Shown in pieces: positions 12,615 through 27,000 of a stretch of 64,000 nt of DNA. Positions within the stretch are counted from its first letter, which is position 1. Each line of letters opens with the position of its first letter. The notes below the pieces were generated by a model. It had not been told where the DNA came from. It did no database searches and worked only from the letters and a program-made list of their open reading frames with translations. Source of the stretch: Scleroderma bovista (taxonomy: Eukaryota; Basidiomycota; Agaricomycetes; Boletales; Sclerodermataceae); the NCBI GenBank assembly GCA_037178675.1, contig JAYMGJ010000084.1:41938-105937 (forward strand). The letters run 5' to 3'. Position numbers and translations under genes: made by a program.

Positions 12615-14453
12615 ATGGCCCAATCTGATATTGGTCCAGCTTTCCACGTCGACTACCTTAGAAAACTCCCCCAGACTCCGCTGTGCGCTGTCTCGAAGAT
12701 GCAAATGATGGTTGGTTCGGGCTGCAACTTAGTCCCAAAACCTGAAGAACCCAGTGCCCCTGTGGAGACAACTATCGAGACAGATGGAACGGTCGGAAAC
12801 TCTGGGTTCATCTATCGTGTCCCTGCGGATATATGGTTCCACATATTTTACACAGGCACCCACCTCGATGGCAAAGGTGGGGGAAACTTCCCTGTCGTTA
12901 TCTCGCACGTATGTAGGTTTTGGCGGGAAATCGCCTTGGGCAGTCCCATGTTGTGGACGAATATCTACATCTCGTCAGTCAGCATCAACTCCCTGATAAG
13001 ACATGGCGGCCCCGTGATGCCCCGAGCCTCGACTTTCGTTGCCCGCTCTGGGCAGTGTTCCTTGGTCGTCAAGCTGGACTTGGCAAGACGTCGTCCAACA
13101 GGAGACATTCCCGATGAGACTGTTTCCATGTACCTTCGGTTACTGTCCTCCACTGCTGTGGATCTACTCGTGATTGCCCACGATCGGATCAAGTCGCTTG
13201 ATATTGCCACGGACTTCAAAGAGATCAGTTTCTGGATCTCACACAAGGTCGTTCCTCTTGGCATGCCTCGTCTCGAGAGCTGGAAAATGTGCCGCGGGGA
13301 TCCAACCAATCCAGTTAATTTATCATCGAGCACCAACCATTATCGTGGTTTCATCGAGTTTGATGCTGCTGGGGCGCGCGAGGGATCGTTCGAAAGCTCA
13401 ACGGATACGATAGGCGATCGGTTACCACGCCTGAAGCACCTGCAAATGTCACAGACAGTGGCGAATTGGTCTCTCTGGTCTATTGGGGGGCTGACCACTC
13501 TCACCATTAACCATCTTGCCCTGGGAAATCGACCTTCTATCTCAGATCTGCGCGATATCCTTGCGAGGAGCAATCACTCTCTGGAGAGTCTTGAGCTCCA
13601 TGGTAGTCTTCCAGTGCGTCCGTTCGAACACCCGGTTTCTATAACTCTGCCGAAGCTTCGCCATCTTCGGCTGGGATACTGGACACAAGAAGAGGCCTTG
13701 GCTCTGCTCCCCCACCTTGACATGCCAGCATTGAAAACTTTGGCGCTCTGTGACATATCTGGTTGTGTTCACGAATATCGTCGCAGGATGATTGGCAGAG
13801 CTGGCTACGCGATGGATGTCCCCCTTGACCTCACGTTTTATGGTATTCCCGCCTACGAGGATTTGGACTCCGCGCAGCTCTTAGAGGCTCTTTGCATCAC
13901 TCATGCACCTCTGTTGCGCCAACTGGACTCAGTGGAACTTACCCATGTACAAGCCCTCTCCTTCCTGGTGGGTCCACCTCGGGATTGGATCGATGAAGCT
14001 TTCCCTCGACACCAAGTGTACCTTGCTCGATTCTTACTCAGTATGCCGTCGCTGAGAACATTGACCTTGGACAGACCTGACGCCGGGTTTTTCCATTGCC
14101 TCAACCACCCTTTCAAAGTCACGGTTGGACAGCCCGAGTCGCCTGGCGGGGTAGAACGGCACATTGTCTATCCTTGCGCGCAACTGTCGACATTACGACT
14201 TTTCGATTGTGAATACGACGACCTCGTCGACTTTTTCTTCAACCGTGCCGAACTTGCTCGTGATCCAACTGCACGGCGCGGGTTTCCGGTCTTCGATACC
14301 CTCGAATTTGCATTGGACAAAATCGAGCTGGAACTATTCAAGTCGGAATGTCCAGAGTCAGTCGACAGTGGGTTTAACATATCCACGTTTGCTAAGACCA
14401 CGGTCTGCAGGATCTACAACGATATTTCTTGTCCGAAGGTCCCCTTCATATGA
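12615..14453 (+). CDS. F-box-like domain protein
   Basis: A single uninterrupted exon of 612 codons. Residues about 65-120 form an F-box-like module: the core VPADIWFHIF, then VISHVCRFWREIALGSPMLWTNI, the standard layout in which the F-box helix pair is followed by C+xWR.iA...P.LW. The rest has leucine-rich, weakly repeated segments (LPRLKHLQM, LPKLRHLRLGYW, MPSLRTLTLDRP), consistent with an LRR-like substrate-binding region. Such proteins join Skp1-Cullin1 ubiquitin ligases; agaric genomes carry hundreds, and the target cannot be read from sequence. The start is the first ATG (MAQSDIG), preceded by TATAAAA that overlaps it by chance. The absence of introns is common in this expanded family. 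Confidence 0.8.
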   Translation: MAQSDIGPAFHVDYLRKLPQTPLCAVSKMQMMVGSGCNLVPKPEEPSAPVETTIETDGTVGNSGFIYRVPADIWFHIFYTGTHLDGKGGGNFPVVISHVCRFWREIALGSPMLWTNIYISSVSINSLIRHGGPVMPRASTFVARSGQCSLVVKLDLARRRPTGDIPDETVSMYLRLLSSTAVDLLVIAHDRIKSLDIATDFKEISFWISHKVVPLGMPRLESWKMCRGDPTNPVNLSSSTNHYRGFIEFDAAGAREGSFESSTDTIGDRLPRLKHLQMSQTVANWSLWSIGGLTTLTINHLALGNRPSISDLRDILARSNHSLESLELHGSLPVRPFEHPVSITLPKLRHLRLGYWTQEEALALLPHLDMPALKTLALCDISGCVHEYRRRMIGRAGYAMDVPLDLTFYGIPAYEDLDSAQLLEALCITHAPLLRQLDSVELTHVQALSFLVGPPRDWIDEAFPRHQVYLARFLLSMPSLRTLTLDRPDAGFFHCLNHPFKVTVGQPESPGGVERHIVYPCAQLSTLRLFDCEYDDLVDFFFNRAELARDPTARRGFPVFDTLEFALDKIELELFKSECPESVDSGFNISTFAKTTVCRIYNDISCPKVPFI

Positions 14454-14992
14454 TACCATCATCTTGTCATGATTTTCTTTTGGCATAGCTAGTTATTATC
14501 GACATCGCAAATTTCAAAATTGGTCGCCCATCATGTCTTTAGACACAGCATACCTGATACTCTCTTTTATTTTCATCAACTTGCACACTCCTTCATAGTA
14601 ACAATATACCATATATGTCGCTGATCAATATGCCTGGGCTGTGTTCGCTATCGGGTGCGAGGCGGTGGAGCATATCATTACCATGGCACAATTTGGCAGG
14701 GCTTGTCTACGTGTCTTATTTTGGAACAATTATACGTGGTGGGGTTGTGTTACGTAAGCCAATATCAACCACGGTTTCAAGATTTTATTGTTCTATTCCA
14801 AGTTACTTCCATCCCTGGTGGACACAGCGTGGCCGTTCATTTCTATTCTCTTTTTTCGTTCTCCATATCTCTCACTCGTATCTCTCTTTCTTGCACGGAC
14901 AAGTACTGGCTACTTTGTCACCTTGCTCTGTTTCTGCTCGCAGCTCGTCGCACACAACAAGTTGCTCTTCGAACTTCTGTTCCTAAACGACC
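14454..14992. other. intergenic, likely 3' end of F-box gene and 5' leader of next gene
   Basis: A T-rich stretch follows the F-box stop. The 200 nt before 14993 are pyrimidine-rich (TTCTCTTTTTTCGTTCTCC and similar), as in many strong basidiomycete promoters. No coding frame, repeat or RNA gene is convincing. Confidence 0.4.
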
Positions 14993-15841
14993 ATGTCTTC
15001 AACGGTGGTAACCACACTCATCCACGCTTACCCTCCCCCAACCACCAACACCCTCGATTTGCAGCAGCGTGCTCGTCTTATCCGCTCGACGCGCAAGCTG
15101 GGGGCTCTTTTGGGCACAACGCCCTACCTCCTCGAGGGTGATGATCTCGCTGTCACATCATTTCCCATAGTAGGTGGCAACAGGCTTAAAAAACGAACAC
15201 CCAGGGCGCTTAAGCGTCAGGGTTCCATCTTTTCGCGCCGCGAGACGCAGTCACTCTCCTTGACGTCGCTGAGCTCGTTGTCGTCGTTATCCTTACACAC
15301 TATTGGCACTGGTTCGGACGTTGCGCAGGGCAGGCGAAGTGCGGAAATATCATCATCTACGAAGCCTTTGGGAATATCCGGAGGACGTAGTCGCCGTGCA
15401 GCGGAAAAGCCACGGCCATTATATTTGCGCCTAAACACTGTTCCCGTCTCACCGACAGATACCCGTTATGTGTCCCTTCCTCCCTCCCCAACTGGTTGCC
15501 TGCCCATCTCGGACCTGCCACCTACACCCTGTACACCAAACTTCTCCGCTCCTGATCCTGTTGACATCCGCCGGAAGCGGATGGCGAAGCTTGCTCGTCA
15601 TCTGGGCGAGAACATCCCTTCTGAACTTGTCCCCGCCCCTGCTTCCATCCCAAAACGTTCGTTTTCCCAGAGGCACCGAAAACAGAGTATGTCCGTTTGC
15701 ATTCCCCCTCCCAACGATACCCCATTCGCACCCATGCCCTCAGTACCTTTGTTGGGTATGAACCAGGATTGGGTTGGCCACTGGAATCGCTCTGACATCC
15801 GTGACGTGCAAATGGAGCTTCGCAATCTGAAGATAGGTTGA
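14993..15841 (+). CDS. basidiomycete protein of unknown function
   Basis: A single exon of 282 codons. I do not recognise a catalytic domain. The N-terminal 45 residues form a likely helix (LQQRARLIRSTRKLGALLGTTP), the middle is a low-complexity Ser/Arg/Pro stretch with possible phosphosites (LSLTSLSSLSSLSL; VSPTDTRYVSLPPSP), and near residue 200 there is RRKRMAKLARHLGENIPSEL, which looks like a conserved helical signature in basidiomycete hypothetical proteins. The C-terminus ends in a short amphipathic segment (DVQMELRNLKIG). Composition suggests a disordered regulatory or scaffold protein. Codon use and the clean ATG (after a pyrimidine-rich leader) support a real gene. Confidence 0.65.
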   Translation: MSSTVVTTLIHAYPPPTTNTLDLQQRARLIRSTRKLGALLGTTPYLLEGDDLAVTSFPIVGGNRLKKRTPRALKRQGSIFSRRETQSLSLTSLSSLSSLSLHTIGTGSDVAQGRRSAEISSSTKPLGISGGRSRRAAEKPRPLYLRLNTVPVSPTDTRYVSLPPSPTGCLPISDLPPTPCTPNFSAPDPVDIRRKRMAKLARHLGENIPSELVPAPASIPKRSFSQRHRKQSMSVCIPPPNDTPFAPMPSVPLLGMNQDWVGHWNRSDIRDVQMELRNLKIG

Positions 15842-16170
15842 AAATCATCTGAATTAGGTACAAATGCTTCGTTGGATTTCCCTGTATGATTTTTATGACT
15901 TGTCTGGCTACGTGTAGAGCACCCAGCTGGACACCGCATACGTACATACGTACATACACTACACATGCATCATTATATTTATTTACATAGGTTCTTTTGG
16001 TACATGCTTCACACATGCCATGCTACTTCTAATACCCCATTGTAATTTGTAAACAAGCATTCACACGTAGTAGGGCGCGTTGAGATTGGCTGCAAACCCG
16101 AGCTATGCCGCAATGTTCACTGTTCAGTGTTCAGTGCAGATTTCCTCTTGCCAGCGCTGAAAGTGATCGC

Positions 16171-16189
16171 GTGACGTCACTTCCACGTG
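16171..16189. promoter_or_regulatory. CRE palindrome and E-box upstream of chk1
   Basis: GTGACGTCAC, a perfect palindrome containing the ATF/CREB site TGACGTCA, is followed after a few bases by CACGTG. Both lie about 100 nt before the chk1 ATG. The surrounding 15842-16281 has no gene; it holds the 3' end of the upstream gene, and three near-copies of GTTCAGTG/GTTCACTG at about 16120-16137. Regulation by bZIP or bHLH factors is inferred. Confidence 0.45.
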
Positions 16190-16281
16190 ATGTGTCACAC
16201 TATGTTTCGTCACTCGATCACATGCGATAAGAATATACCATTACATAATTACAATCACACTGATCGTCCACATGTACTGCC

Positions 16282-18236
<1,955 letters not shown>

Positions 18237-18653
18237 TTAACCATATCCCAGTGTATGCTAATGGAGTGTCTGTCCGTGCATCTGGGCTGCCTGATAAAGA
18301 CTGGCCAGTGCCTTAGCTCAGAGTACTACTGCCTATACAGACTATCCGATGCAGTAACTGAGACCACTCAATTCAGCCCAACATGTTTGCTCAGAAAGTC
18401 AACTACTGTAATGTTTTTCGTAGCGCTGAATAATTTATAGATTATGGATAAATGTTCCGTAAGAAGACATGCGGCTCCGCACATTCCCGATCACAACATT
18501 TGGAAGCGAACAGGGTTTAGAGCCATGGCAAAAAAAATGGCTTTGGCTTTGGCTTTCTTTCGTTCTTCCCTCTTGCAAGGGACTAATACTGTTATCGGCG
18601 CGTCTGACCCCCGTCGCTCTTTTATAAAACAAGGCTGCTGTTGAAGTACTAGC
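18237..18653. other. intergenic with TATA box of the GH55 gene
   Basis: TATAAAA at 18623-18629 lies 25 nt before the GH55 ATG. The rest is the chk1 3' region and shows no recognisable gene or repeat. Confidence 0.45.
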
Positions 18654-21600
18654 ATGTTCAGCCAACTCCGTCTGTCTTTACTCGCAGTGTGGATGATCAG
18701 CCTTCTGCTGGTGCCATTCACTCACGCGCTCGGCTCATCCTGCTCTGTACCTCTTGCCCAAGGAACTGCCTCCCCTCAAGACCCCTACTGGCTGGAGACC
18801 ATAAAGCACCAAGGAACATCAGCGTTCAACCCCGACAAATCCTACAAAGTCTTCCGGAATGTAAAAGACTTCGGTGCCAAGGGTGATGGTGTCACAGATG
18901 ACACGGCAGCCATCAAGTGATTCACTTTTTATTGGCTCTCGTTCCTCTCTGATTTTATTGGTAGTAATGCCATGTCTTCTGGTAAACGCTGTGGTGGTGG
19001 AACCTGTGGCTCATCGACGTAGGCTATGTGTCTTCATGTGTATCTGCTAGAATTGACTGTGCTGGAAACACCAGAATCACCCCTGCAATCGTGTATTTCC
19101 CACCTGGGTAGGTGTGCATCGTTTTCGGGCTTTCTGTGGTGTTAACCAGGTTTGATAGAAAATATCTTGTTTCTGCTCCTATCAACACCTATTACTATAC
19201 CCAGATGATTGGCGATGCGAAACAACCTCCTACCTTACTTGCAGCTTCCAATTTCAAGGGGTTTGCCGTCATCGGTAAGATCCAAAGAATTACTCTGAAT
19301 CTTTTCTCATTCAGATTCAGACGCGGATCCATACATGGCTGGTGGCGCGCAGTGGTTCATCAACCAGAATAACTTGTGCGTATAGTATTTCGGTGGATCA
19401 GCGATCGTAACGAACATCCCAATACGTGTAGTTACCGTTCAGTCCGCAACCTTATTATTGACCTTCGACAAATGCCTGCTAGTGCACCCGCCATTGGTCT
19501 GCACTGGCAGGTTTCCCAAGCTACATCGTTGATGAACGTCGTTGTGGAAATGTCAAAGGAAAACGGAACACAGCACCAAGGTTTGATATTTCTTCGTAGT
19601 GGCATGATATGGCTCTAAATGGCTGGGTTGATATCCAGGGCTCTTCATGGAGAATGGCAGGTGAGTCGCGGACCCTGAGTTTGGGCGCAAGTTGATCTGT
19701 TTTGCAGTGGTGGCTTCATGGGCGGTGAGTCTCGCTGTGATATGTTAACTAGGCGTAATATTACATACCATATTATCAGATATTATTTTCAACGGAGGTA
19801 CGCTAGACGTTGTCTATGCGTTTGACATCCGGATCTGATAAAACACAGGCAAGATCGGTGCTTTCGTCGGGAACCAGCAGTTCACTGTCCGCAACATAAC
19901 TGTGAATGATGCAGTCGTTGGTAAGGCTCATATTGGGGGTTTCTTTGAAATGGTCTGACTATTGTAAGCCATTGCTGTTCCCTGGAATTGGGGTGAGTCT
20001 GTCGTGTGGTATCAACAAACGTTGTCATCAAGCGTTAAATAGGGTGGACATGGCAGGACGTATCTATTAATAACTGCAAAGTAAGAATCCTGTCCGTCCG
20101 TCTACTGTTTGTCTGATTTCGAGCTCGCTCTTGTAAGGTCGGTTTCAATCTCACAACAAATTCCGGGGTAGGAAAAGACTTCTCGTACACTATGCCATTG
20201 CTGAATTTTAGATAAGGGTGTTGGGTCCGAAGCAATTATCGACGCCGTAGTTACGAACACAGATGTCTTCATCTCCACAACGACACCTAGCAACAGTTCT
20301 CGTCAAGGCTCATTAGTACTGAACAACATTTTCCTCCAAAACGTTCCCATTGCTGTTGGTGTCCAAAACGGAGAAGTCGTCCTCGAAGGAACCAATGCTG
20401 TGACGACCATTTACTCATGGGCCCAAGGAAATGTTTACCACGGAACGGACGGTAAGCCAGTCTTCACACAAGGCATGATCCTGGCTCCCCAGAAGCCCTG
20501 GAACATTGTCACCCCTCAAGGCAAGATTTTCGGCAGAACCCACCCCCAGTACCTAGACTACGCCCTTGACCAAATCGTGAGCGTCAAGTCCTTGGGTGTG
20601 GTAGGTGATGGTGTTACGGACGACACCAAGGCTCTTCAAAAAGTGTTCGACGAGGTAAGCAATGATGTGTTATGCAGTTCCAATCGTTCACGTCGAAAGT
20701 ACATGTAGTATGCTGGATGCAAGTTAATATTCCTTGATGCTGGCACTTACTACATCACCGATACTCTCGTCATCCCTGCTGGCTCCCAAGTTGTGGGCGA
20801 GGCCTGGTCAGTCATTATGGGCGGAGGGTCCAGATTCCAGGATGAGAAGAATCCAAAAGCTGTCGTACAGGTTGGCGAATCCTGCTCTGGATTTCCTGCA
20901 CTCTGTTGTCTCCCTGGGGCCAGTGGCTTCCTTGGACCACATGGGATTCTCGAGATCACTGACATCGTCTTTACTACTCGTGGTTACGGTAAACCATTTT
21001 TTCCTTTCCCTTACTTCTGCTCACTGAAACCCACTTGAAGCACCTGGGGCCATTGTCGTTGAGTGGAATGTCCATGAGCCTTTGGGCGTTCAGGGCGGTG
21101 CTGGCATGTGGGACAGTCATATCCGGTATGTGGTTATGACGATTCTGTTTTATGACTTCAACCCTGAACTACATTAGGATTGGTGGAGGTTTGTTTAGCC
21201 TTTAAGATATACGATTCGTTTCACTAACAGAGTGCTTTAGCTGCGGGTACCAACCTGCAATTTGCTGAATGCCCTGCAGGGTCCCAGAACACCGACTGCA
21301 TGGCTGCGTTCATGGGCTTGTATCTGACAGAAAGCTCCAGTGCTTACCTTGAAGTAGCTCAACTTTAGTCTTTGGTTGTTGGTGCCCACTTACGCTATGA
21401 TAGGGCACATGGGTCTGGACTGCTGATCACGACATGGAGGATCCCGAGCTCCGTCAAATCACCATCTTTACTGGGCGCGGTCTGTTTTCTGAATCACTCG
21501 GTCCTGTATGGATGATTGGCACTGGTGAGTGGTGCATTCTGCTTCACGCTCTACGCTTGACTAATCAATCTTGATCAGCTTGTAGGTTACTTCATTTCCC

Positions 21601-22230
21601 CAAACTTTATGATGCCTCACAAAGGAAACAGCGGAACACGCCACTCTTTACCAATATAACTTACACAACGCCGAGAATCACTGGATCGACCTGGCTCAGA
21701 CAGAAACGGTGGGACTCCCCGACTCTGCTATGCGTGCATGTAACGAATTAAATCGGATGTTAGCCCTACTACCAGCCAATCCCTCAAGCCCCTGCACCTT
21801 TCTGCATAAATAGCAAATACTCTGATCCTACTTTTGATGCTACCCATGGTGAAGCTTGGGCATTCTACGTCCAGAGTTCTTGGAGTATCACGCTCTTTGG
21901 TAAGTCAGCAAGTCCCGTTGTGTTGTCTCCTGCCGATGACACTCCACAGGTGGAGGATTCTACAGCTTCTTCCAAGTACGTACATCAAAGTTGTCAGATC
22001 CATGGTGACAGATGCTCACTCAACTACAGAACTATTCGACGGCTTGTGTTGCAAACGTCACTTGTCAAAACCAGCTTTTCAACATCGACGATTTCTCGAC
22101 CGTCCAAGCTTACGGTGTTTCGACGGTAGGCACGGAGTACCAGCTCAGCGTCAATGAAAGGGGCGTCATCAACGAGCACAGCAACCCCACTGGATTCCAG
22201 CAGTCGTTTACCGCTTGGCTGCGGTGGTGA
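18654..22230 (+). CDS. secreted GH55 exo-beta-1,3-glucanase
   Basis: About 20 exons. The N-terminus is a signal peptide (SLLAVWMISLLLVPFTHALG). Two copies of the beta-helix opening motif are present, VKDFGAKGDGVTDDTAAI near the start and VKSLGVVGDGVTDDTKAL in the middle, the paired-helix layout of GH55. Further family blocks include TPAIVYFPPGTY, GLFMENGSGGFMGDI, FVGNQQFTVRNI, APGAIVVEWN and GTWVWTADHDMED. Enzymes of this family release glucose or oligosaccharides from beta-1,3-glucan, in wall remodelling or attack on other fungi. Exons 19639-19660, 19708-19724 and 19780-19797 are only 22, 17 and 18 nt and are required to keep the frame. The last exon ends in QQSFTAWLRW. Not every internal junction was fixed to the base. 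No frame break was seen. Confidence 0.88.
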
Positions 22231-22746
22231 AGTTTGCACTTCACTCACACCTGCAACTGACCTGATAATTTCAACCGGCTTATGTGTACTTGAAATAATG
22301 CTTTCTCCTCATGTTATTTGAATCGATGTGATGATACCTCCCTGCAGTTTTTGTTATCCACATGCGACACTGGTTTGAGTTCTGCCAGGAAGAGCGGGTG
22401 GCCGTATTATGGAAACCCACATATCAGAACCCTGAAATACAACCCGTAATCTTACCAGAGTTCAAGACTCTTGATTCTCCGATCAAAGAGGTATCAATTC
22501 TTGACGTACTTTCTCTAGGACAGTACAAGACATGTGAAGTAAAGCAGACCTTGTGGGCAGCCAGTGGTACATGTTATGGGCATGACATGACATGCATATG
22601 TTTCCCGAAATTCCAACGCTGCTCGAAATACTGGTATAAATCCTTGTACAGTTTATATTTTATCGAGGTCGCAACAGTTGGAGGTTCACACTTTCCTTCT
22701 AAATGTTGAGAACAGCAGTTGACGGAACGGAGACGGTATGGCACGA
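22231..22746. other. intergenic between convergent genes
   Basis: Holds the 3' ends of the GH55 gene and of the minus-strand kinase gene. A 115-codon + frame at 22362 is cysteine-rich but matches nothing I know and probably arises by chance. Confidence 0.4.
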
Positions 22747-23590
22747 TTAGGGAAGGGCATATACCGGGTCGTCGACACTTTCAATGATTCGTGTAGGCTT
22801 GTACAAGTTGGCAGCCACGAATTTTCCATCTGTCCAAAGGTTCAGACAAACGCAGCTGTTGAAGGCGGGGGGGGGAGATCATGGCTTACTTGGGCCATCG
22901 TTCTCGTCAGCCCGCCAGATGGCTTCATCCATATCTCTTGCGACACCAGTCAAGATATGCCTCTTGATAAGCCTGGTCTTTGCCACCTCCCAGTCGACCT
23001 CTACCCACCAGCGTTCATCCATCTTCTCCGCAGCGTCTCGCCACACCTCGATATCGAGCATCGTGTACAGTCCTTCAATGACCACAATCCGGTGGTGAGG
23101 ACGTATAGACACTGCATGAGGTGTTGGATCTTTGAGCGCGTGGTCGAAGGAAGGGGCAGTGATGGGAGGCATTTCCTCATGGAGTGGTATTCTCAACAGA
23201 CGCACGAATGAAACGTAGGACTGACTATCGAACGTCCAGTGCGCTCCTCGACGGGCGTGGGCCAATTTTGGATTCTCCATGGCATCTAGTTGTGCTCGGG
23301 TCAAGTGCCAGCCATCCAGACCGACAATAACGGCCCCAGGGAGTGAGGGCATGGAATCGTCCAGACCAGGATTCACTTTGGATAATAGAGCATTGATATG
23401 GTTAACGACAAGTATAGCGAGTGTAGATTTCCCAGATGCCGGGAAGCCTGCAATCGCGATGAGTAGTCTGGCTGTGGTGGGTATTCTGGGACAGGGGATA
23501 TGTCTCGGATGTCCGTGGACAGTGCCAAAGAACTTACGAGTCTAACTTCTTAACCATCTCATGTGCTAGTTTTCTGGCTATTTCATCCAT
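22747..23590 (-). CDS. YFH7: Yfh7-like P-loop kinase (phosphoribulokinase/uridine kinase family)
   Basis: Three exons on the minus strand, 23590-23538, 23467-22890 and 22829-22747, give 237 residues. The P-loop GFPASGKST follows a short N-terminal helix (MDEIARKLAHEM). Downstream come VGLDGWHLTR, a hydrophobic strand with an acidic residue (RIVVIEGLYTML), VDWEVAKTRLIKRHILTG and the end NGKFVAANLYKPTRII. This order fits fungal Yfh7, an ATP-binding kinase-like protein of the phosphoribulokinase/uridine kinase fold whose substrate is unknown. The acceptor of intron 1 is the second of two AGs (CCAG), fixed by frame. The final exon is needed to reach the conserved end; reading on without splicing stops after GPSKP. 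Confidence 0.82.
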
Positions 23591-24017
23591 GGTATTCGCG
23601 TCGCTGTTTTCTTTTTTTTTGTGAAGGGGGAAAGAAGTCTACTGTGGTACTAGGTGCCAGTTCAACGAAAGGGCGGCAATTATGGGTCGTCCAGCAAGGT
23701 TCCAAAGATCTCTGCTGCACAGCTTGATCAGGGTCGACAGCGACTCTTGCTCTGACTGCAGGGTTGTCTGTGCAGCTATTATTTCATTCCAGCATGTACG
23801 ACTTACAGAAACTACACGATCCCTAGACTTGAAGTATGGATCCCTAAATGCACCCTGGCACGGCGAAGGAGGCAGGGTGTTGCCAAATTAACCCGAGTTG
23901 ACTCGATGCGATGCGCTGGCTGACATTTTGACACTGCGACTGTGCAGGGCGACCTGAAACTGAACGTCCACCACGACATTCTCAAGAACAACACCAACGT
24001 CTGAGAGACCTACAGGT
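23591..24017. promoter_or_regulatory. divergent promoter region
   Basis: 427 bp between the ATGs of the Yfh7-like kinase (-) and the GH99-like gene (+). A T-rich block lies just upstream of the kinase ATG. No clear TATA box is present. I see no gene in it. Confidence 0.4.
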
Positions 24018-27000
24018 ATGTACAGGGGTGAACATCAAGAACGACCCATACGAAGGTGGGCTTGGATATATCGGATTGTGTGCTTGTCGATGGCCAACTT
24101 GTTGCTCACTGGCTGATTTCGCAGAGCAAACCCAAAAACCATACAGGACAAGTTTCTCGTCGGATATCAAGGCTGGTGGGTATCATCTATCCTTTGGGGC
24201 GTGGCTTGCACCCCCGAGTCCTGATCCGAGTGCGGTACCCTCTCGGAACCAAATCAACATTACTTAGGAACTATCGCTGACCAACTCCTACTAGGTTCAC
24301 TTGTGCAGGCGATGGCGAACCCATTTATCCAGGTACGTTGTTTGTGTGATCACCTCTCGGATCTAGTTCATTCTACTGTGCTGCGCCTCTCACAGGGCAC
24401 AGCGGATGGCTTCATTGGACAGATGGTCTCATTTCCCAGGGCGGCCGCCCCAACGTCGACTACTGGCCAGACATTTCCGAATATTCCCCTTCTGAGTTGT
24501 TTCCTGTCCCGGGACTTCACATGGCAGATGGCGGGCCAGCGTTCGTGTTCTCCTCTCGTCAACCCAACACCGTCAGGCGACATTTCCACTGGATGGCTCT
24601 GAGCGGTGTTGACGGGGCGTTTCTACAACGATTCGTTGGCCAGTGCGATGTTGAAAAGGGCAATCATGGCATACGGCGCGTTAGGGACGAGGTCGGGCAA
24701 CGCGTCAGGGAGGCAGCTGAGGCAGAAGGGAGGGTATTTTCTATCATGTTCGTTGTGCTTCCACATATATGCGCTATCTCCACCTTCTCTGACTCGTCTC
24801 GACATGGCTCCACCCCATTGTCCACTCAGGTACGACGTGTCTGGTGTATCCGTAGACCGTGTCCAAAAGGTGCTCGAACAAGATTGGATCCATCTCCTGC
24901 GGGAGGAGTGCATCCTCGATAGTCCCAGTTACCTTCGCGAAAAAGGCAAACCAGTTGTTGCATTGTGGGGTATGTCCTTTCTTTTTTCGTTTTCTAATTC
25001 ATACATTGTACTTTACAGGCTTTGGCCTCAATGATCGCCACCACACGCCAGAGCTTGTACGCTCTATCGCCGCATTCTTCCGCTCCAACACTCCTGGTGG
25101 AGTCTACTTAATGGCTGGTGTACCAGGTCACTGGAGGACATCCACATCTGATGCGGACCGCAATCCCGAGTTTGTGCCCATGTGGACAGATGTGTTCGAT
25201 GCAATTAGTCCGTGGACGGTCGGAAGGTACGGGAACGAGGAGGATGCAGATCGATGGGGAGAAGAACGCGTCAAGGCAGATGCTGATTACTTGAAGAAGC
25301 TTGGAGAGGAGATTGGGAAGAAAGTCGATTATATTCCTGTTGTTTTACCTGGTGGAAGCGTGAGTGTTGTTGTCTCATGCTTTTACTGTCTATCTTACGT
25401 GCCCAACATCCATTTCTACAGGGCTATAACCTTTCCCAAGGGAAATGGGGACGAAACGACATTAAGCGGAATGGTGGTAAGTTTCTATGGAAGCAGATAT
25501 ACAACGCACGCCGTGCAGGTGTGCGCACCATCTATGGCGCAATGTGGGACGAGTATGTCCTCCGACCGTTATATTTCACGCTTTGTTAATGCTTTCAGAT
25601 ATGACGAAGGGACAGCCTTCATGCCCATTGTGCCGAAAGCTTCCCAACTGCCCGTGAACCCGGACTTTACTTTCCTCGCGCTTGATGTAGATGGATACGA
25701 CCTCCCTTCAGACTGGTACATGCGGATCGCAGGATACGCCGCAGAAGGTTTTCACGGGGAACGTGTCCTTATGGAAACCTTCCCTGTCAAAGAACTGCAG
25801 GACTACTGGTCGTCGAGACCCCATTACGTGGACAACAACGCAAAGGAGCAAGACAACAAGCACATAGAGGTGGCTGGTCAAGCGTATAAGGAGTGGGAAG
25901 AAGTAGAAGCGGGCGGCGATGCCCCTCCACCCTACTCAATCGAAGAGCTTGTCGAACAGACGCAGGCCATGGCACTGTCCCATGGTCAGCCCAGTGGGAG
26001 TGGGAATAGCAACGCTGTCCATTCTGATACAGCACCTCTCACCCCGGCCAGGAACCCTTCTCTTTCAGGATCGATATCCGCTCCGTCACTCCCACCTCGC
26101 TCTTACTCGGTGTTGGGAGCAACAGCGCACAGCAGCTCACCAACTCCGGCGCTACCTGCGCGCGCACAATCTGTACGTCCAGCTCCCGTGCACACGTCTT
26201 CGCGTCCAATAGTCTCCGGCCGTCCACCCCCTGTCAATGCCTCAGCACGTCCCAGCCCGCCACCCGTCAATGCTGCAGCTCGCCCACCTACTGCAGCCAC
26301 ATCACCCCGCTTCAGCCCGCCGCCTGTCAATATGTCACCGCGCCCGATTGCACGTCCATTAGAGGCATCTCCACCCCCACCTACACCACCGACCCCATCA
26401 ATGAAACCGCATTCGCACTGCTCTTCCGAGAGCGCAGCGATGCATATGCCTGCGATGGTGTCGTCTACATCCACTTCGACCACGTATACTCCAGGAGCTG
26501 AAACGGGCGGAGGATGGTCTGGAGAGTGGCACCACCATCACCATTCGCAGTCACCCTCTGTCTCGCACGCTCACCGCCCGTCAACCGCTTCGGTGGGGAG
26601 ACCTCTCTCTCCGCCTGCTGACCCTTACATCCCTTCGATTGTACCAAGCATGCCAACCCCTTTATTACCATCCCCACATAGCATCGGGGACCCGCAGGAC
26701 ACATACGCAGCGTCATATGCGTCCCCTGGCGGGTGGGCTTTCCCTGCGGCTATGCATGCTGGACCCGACGAGTATGCATACCCGAACCAGAGCATGCCGA
26801 TGCCGTTGGGTCCACACTTGCCGTATCGCTACGGCAGCCCACACCCGCATTCGCCGCCACCAGGGACGATGCATGTTCCCCAACCAGGTTTTGCACCCCC
26901 ATCTTCTCCGGCTACTCTTCCACCGCGTGGGTATCTATTTGTTCTGTTTGTGTCTGTTTCAATTCATTTTTTTCGTGCTGACATTGGTGGATGGTTGTCG

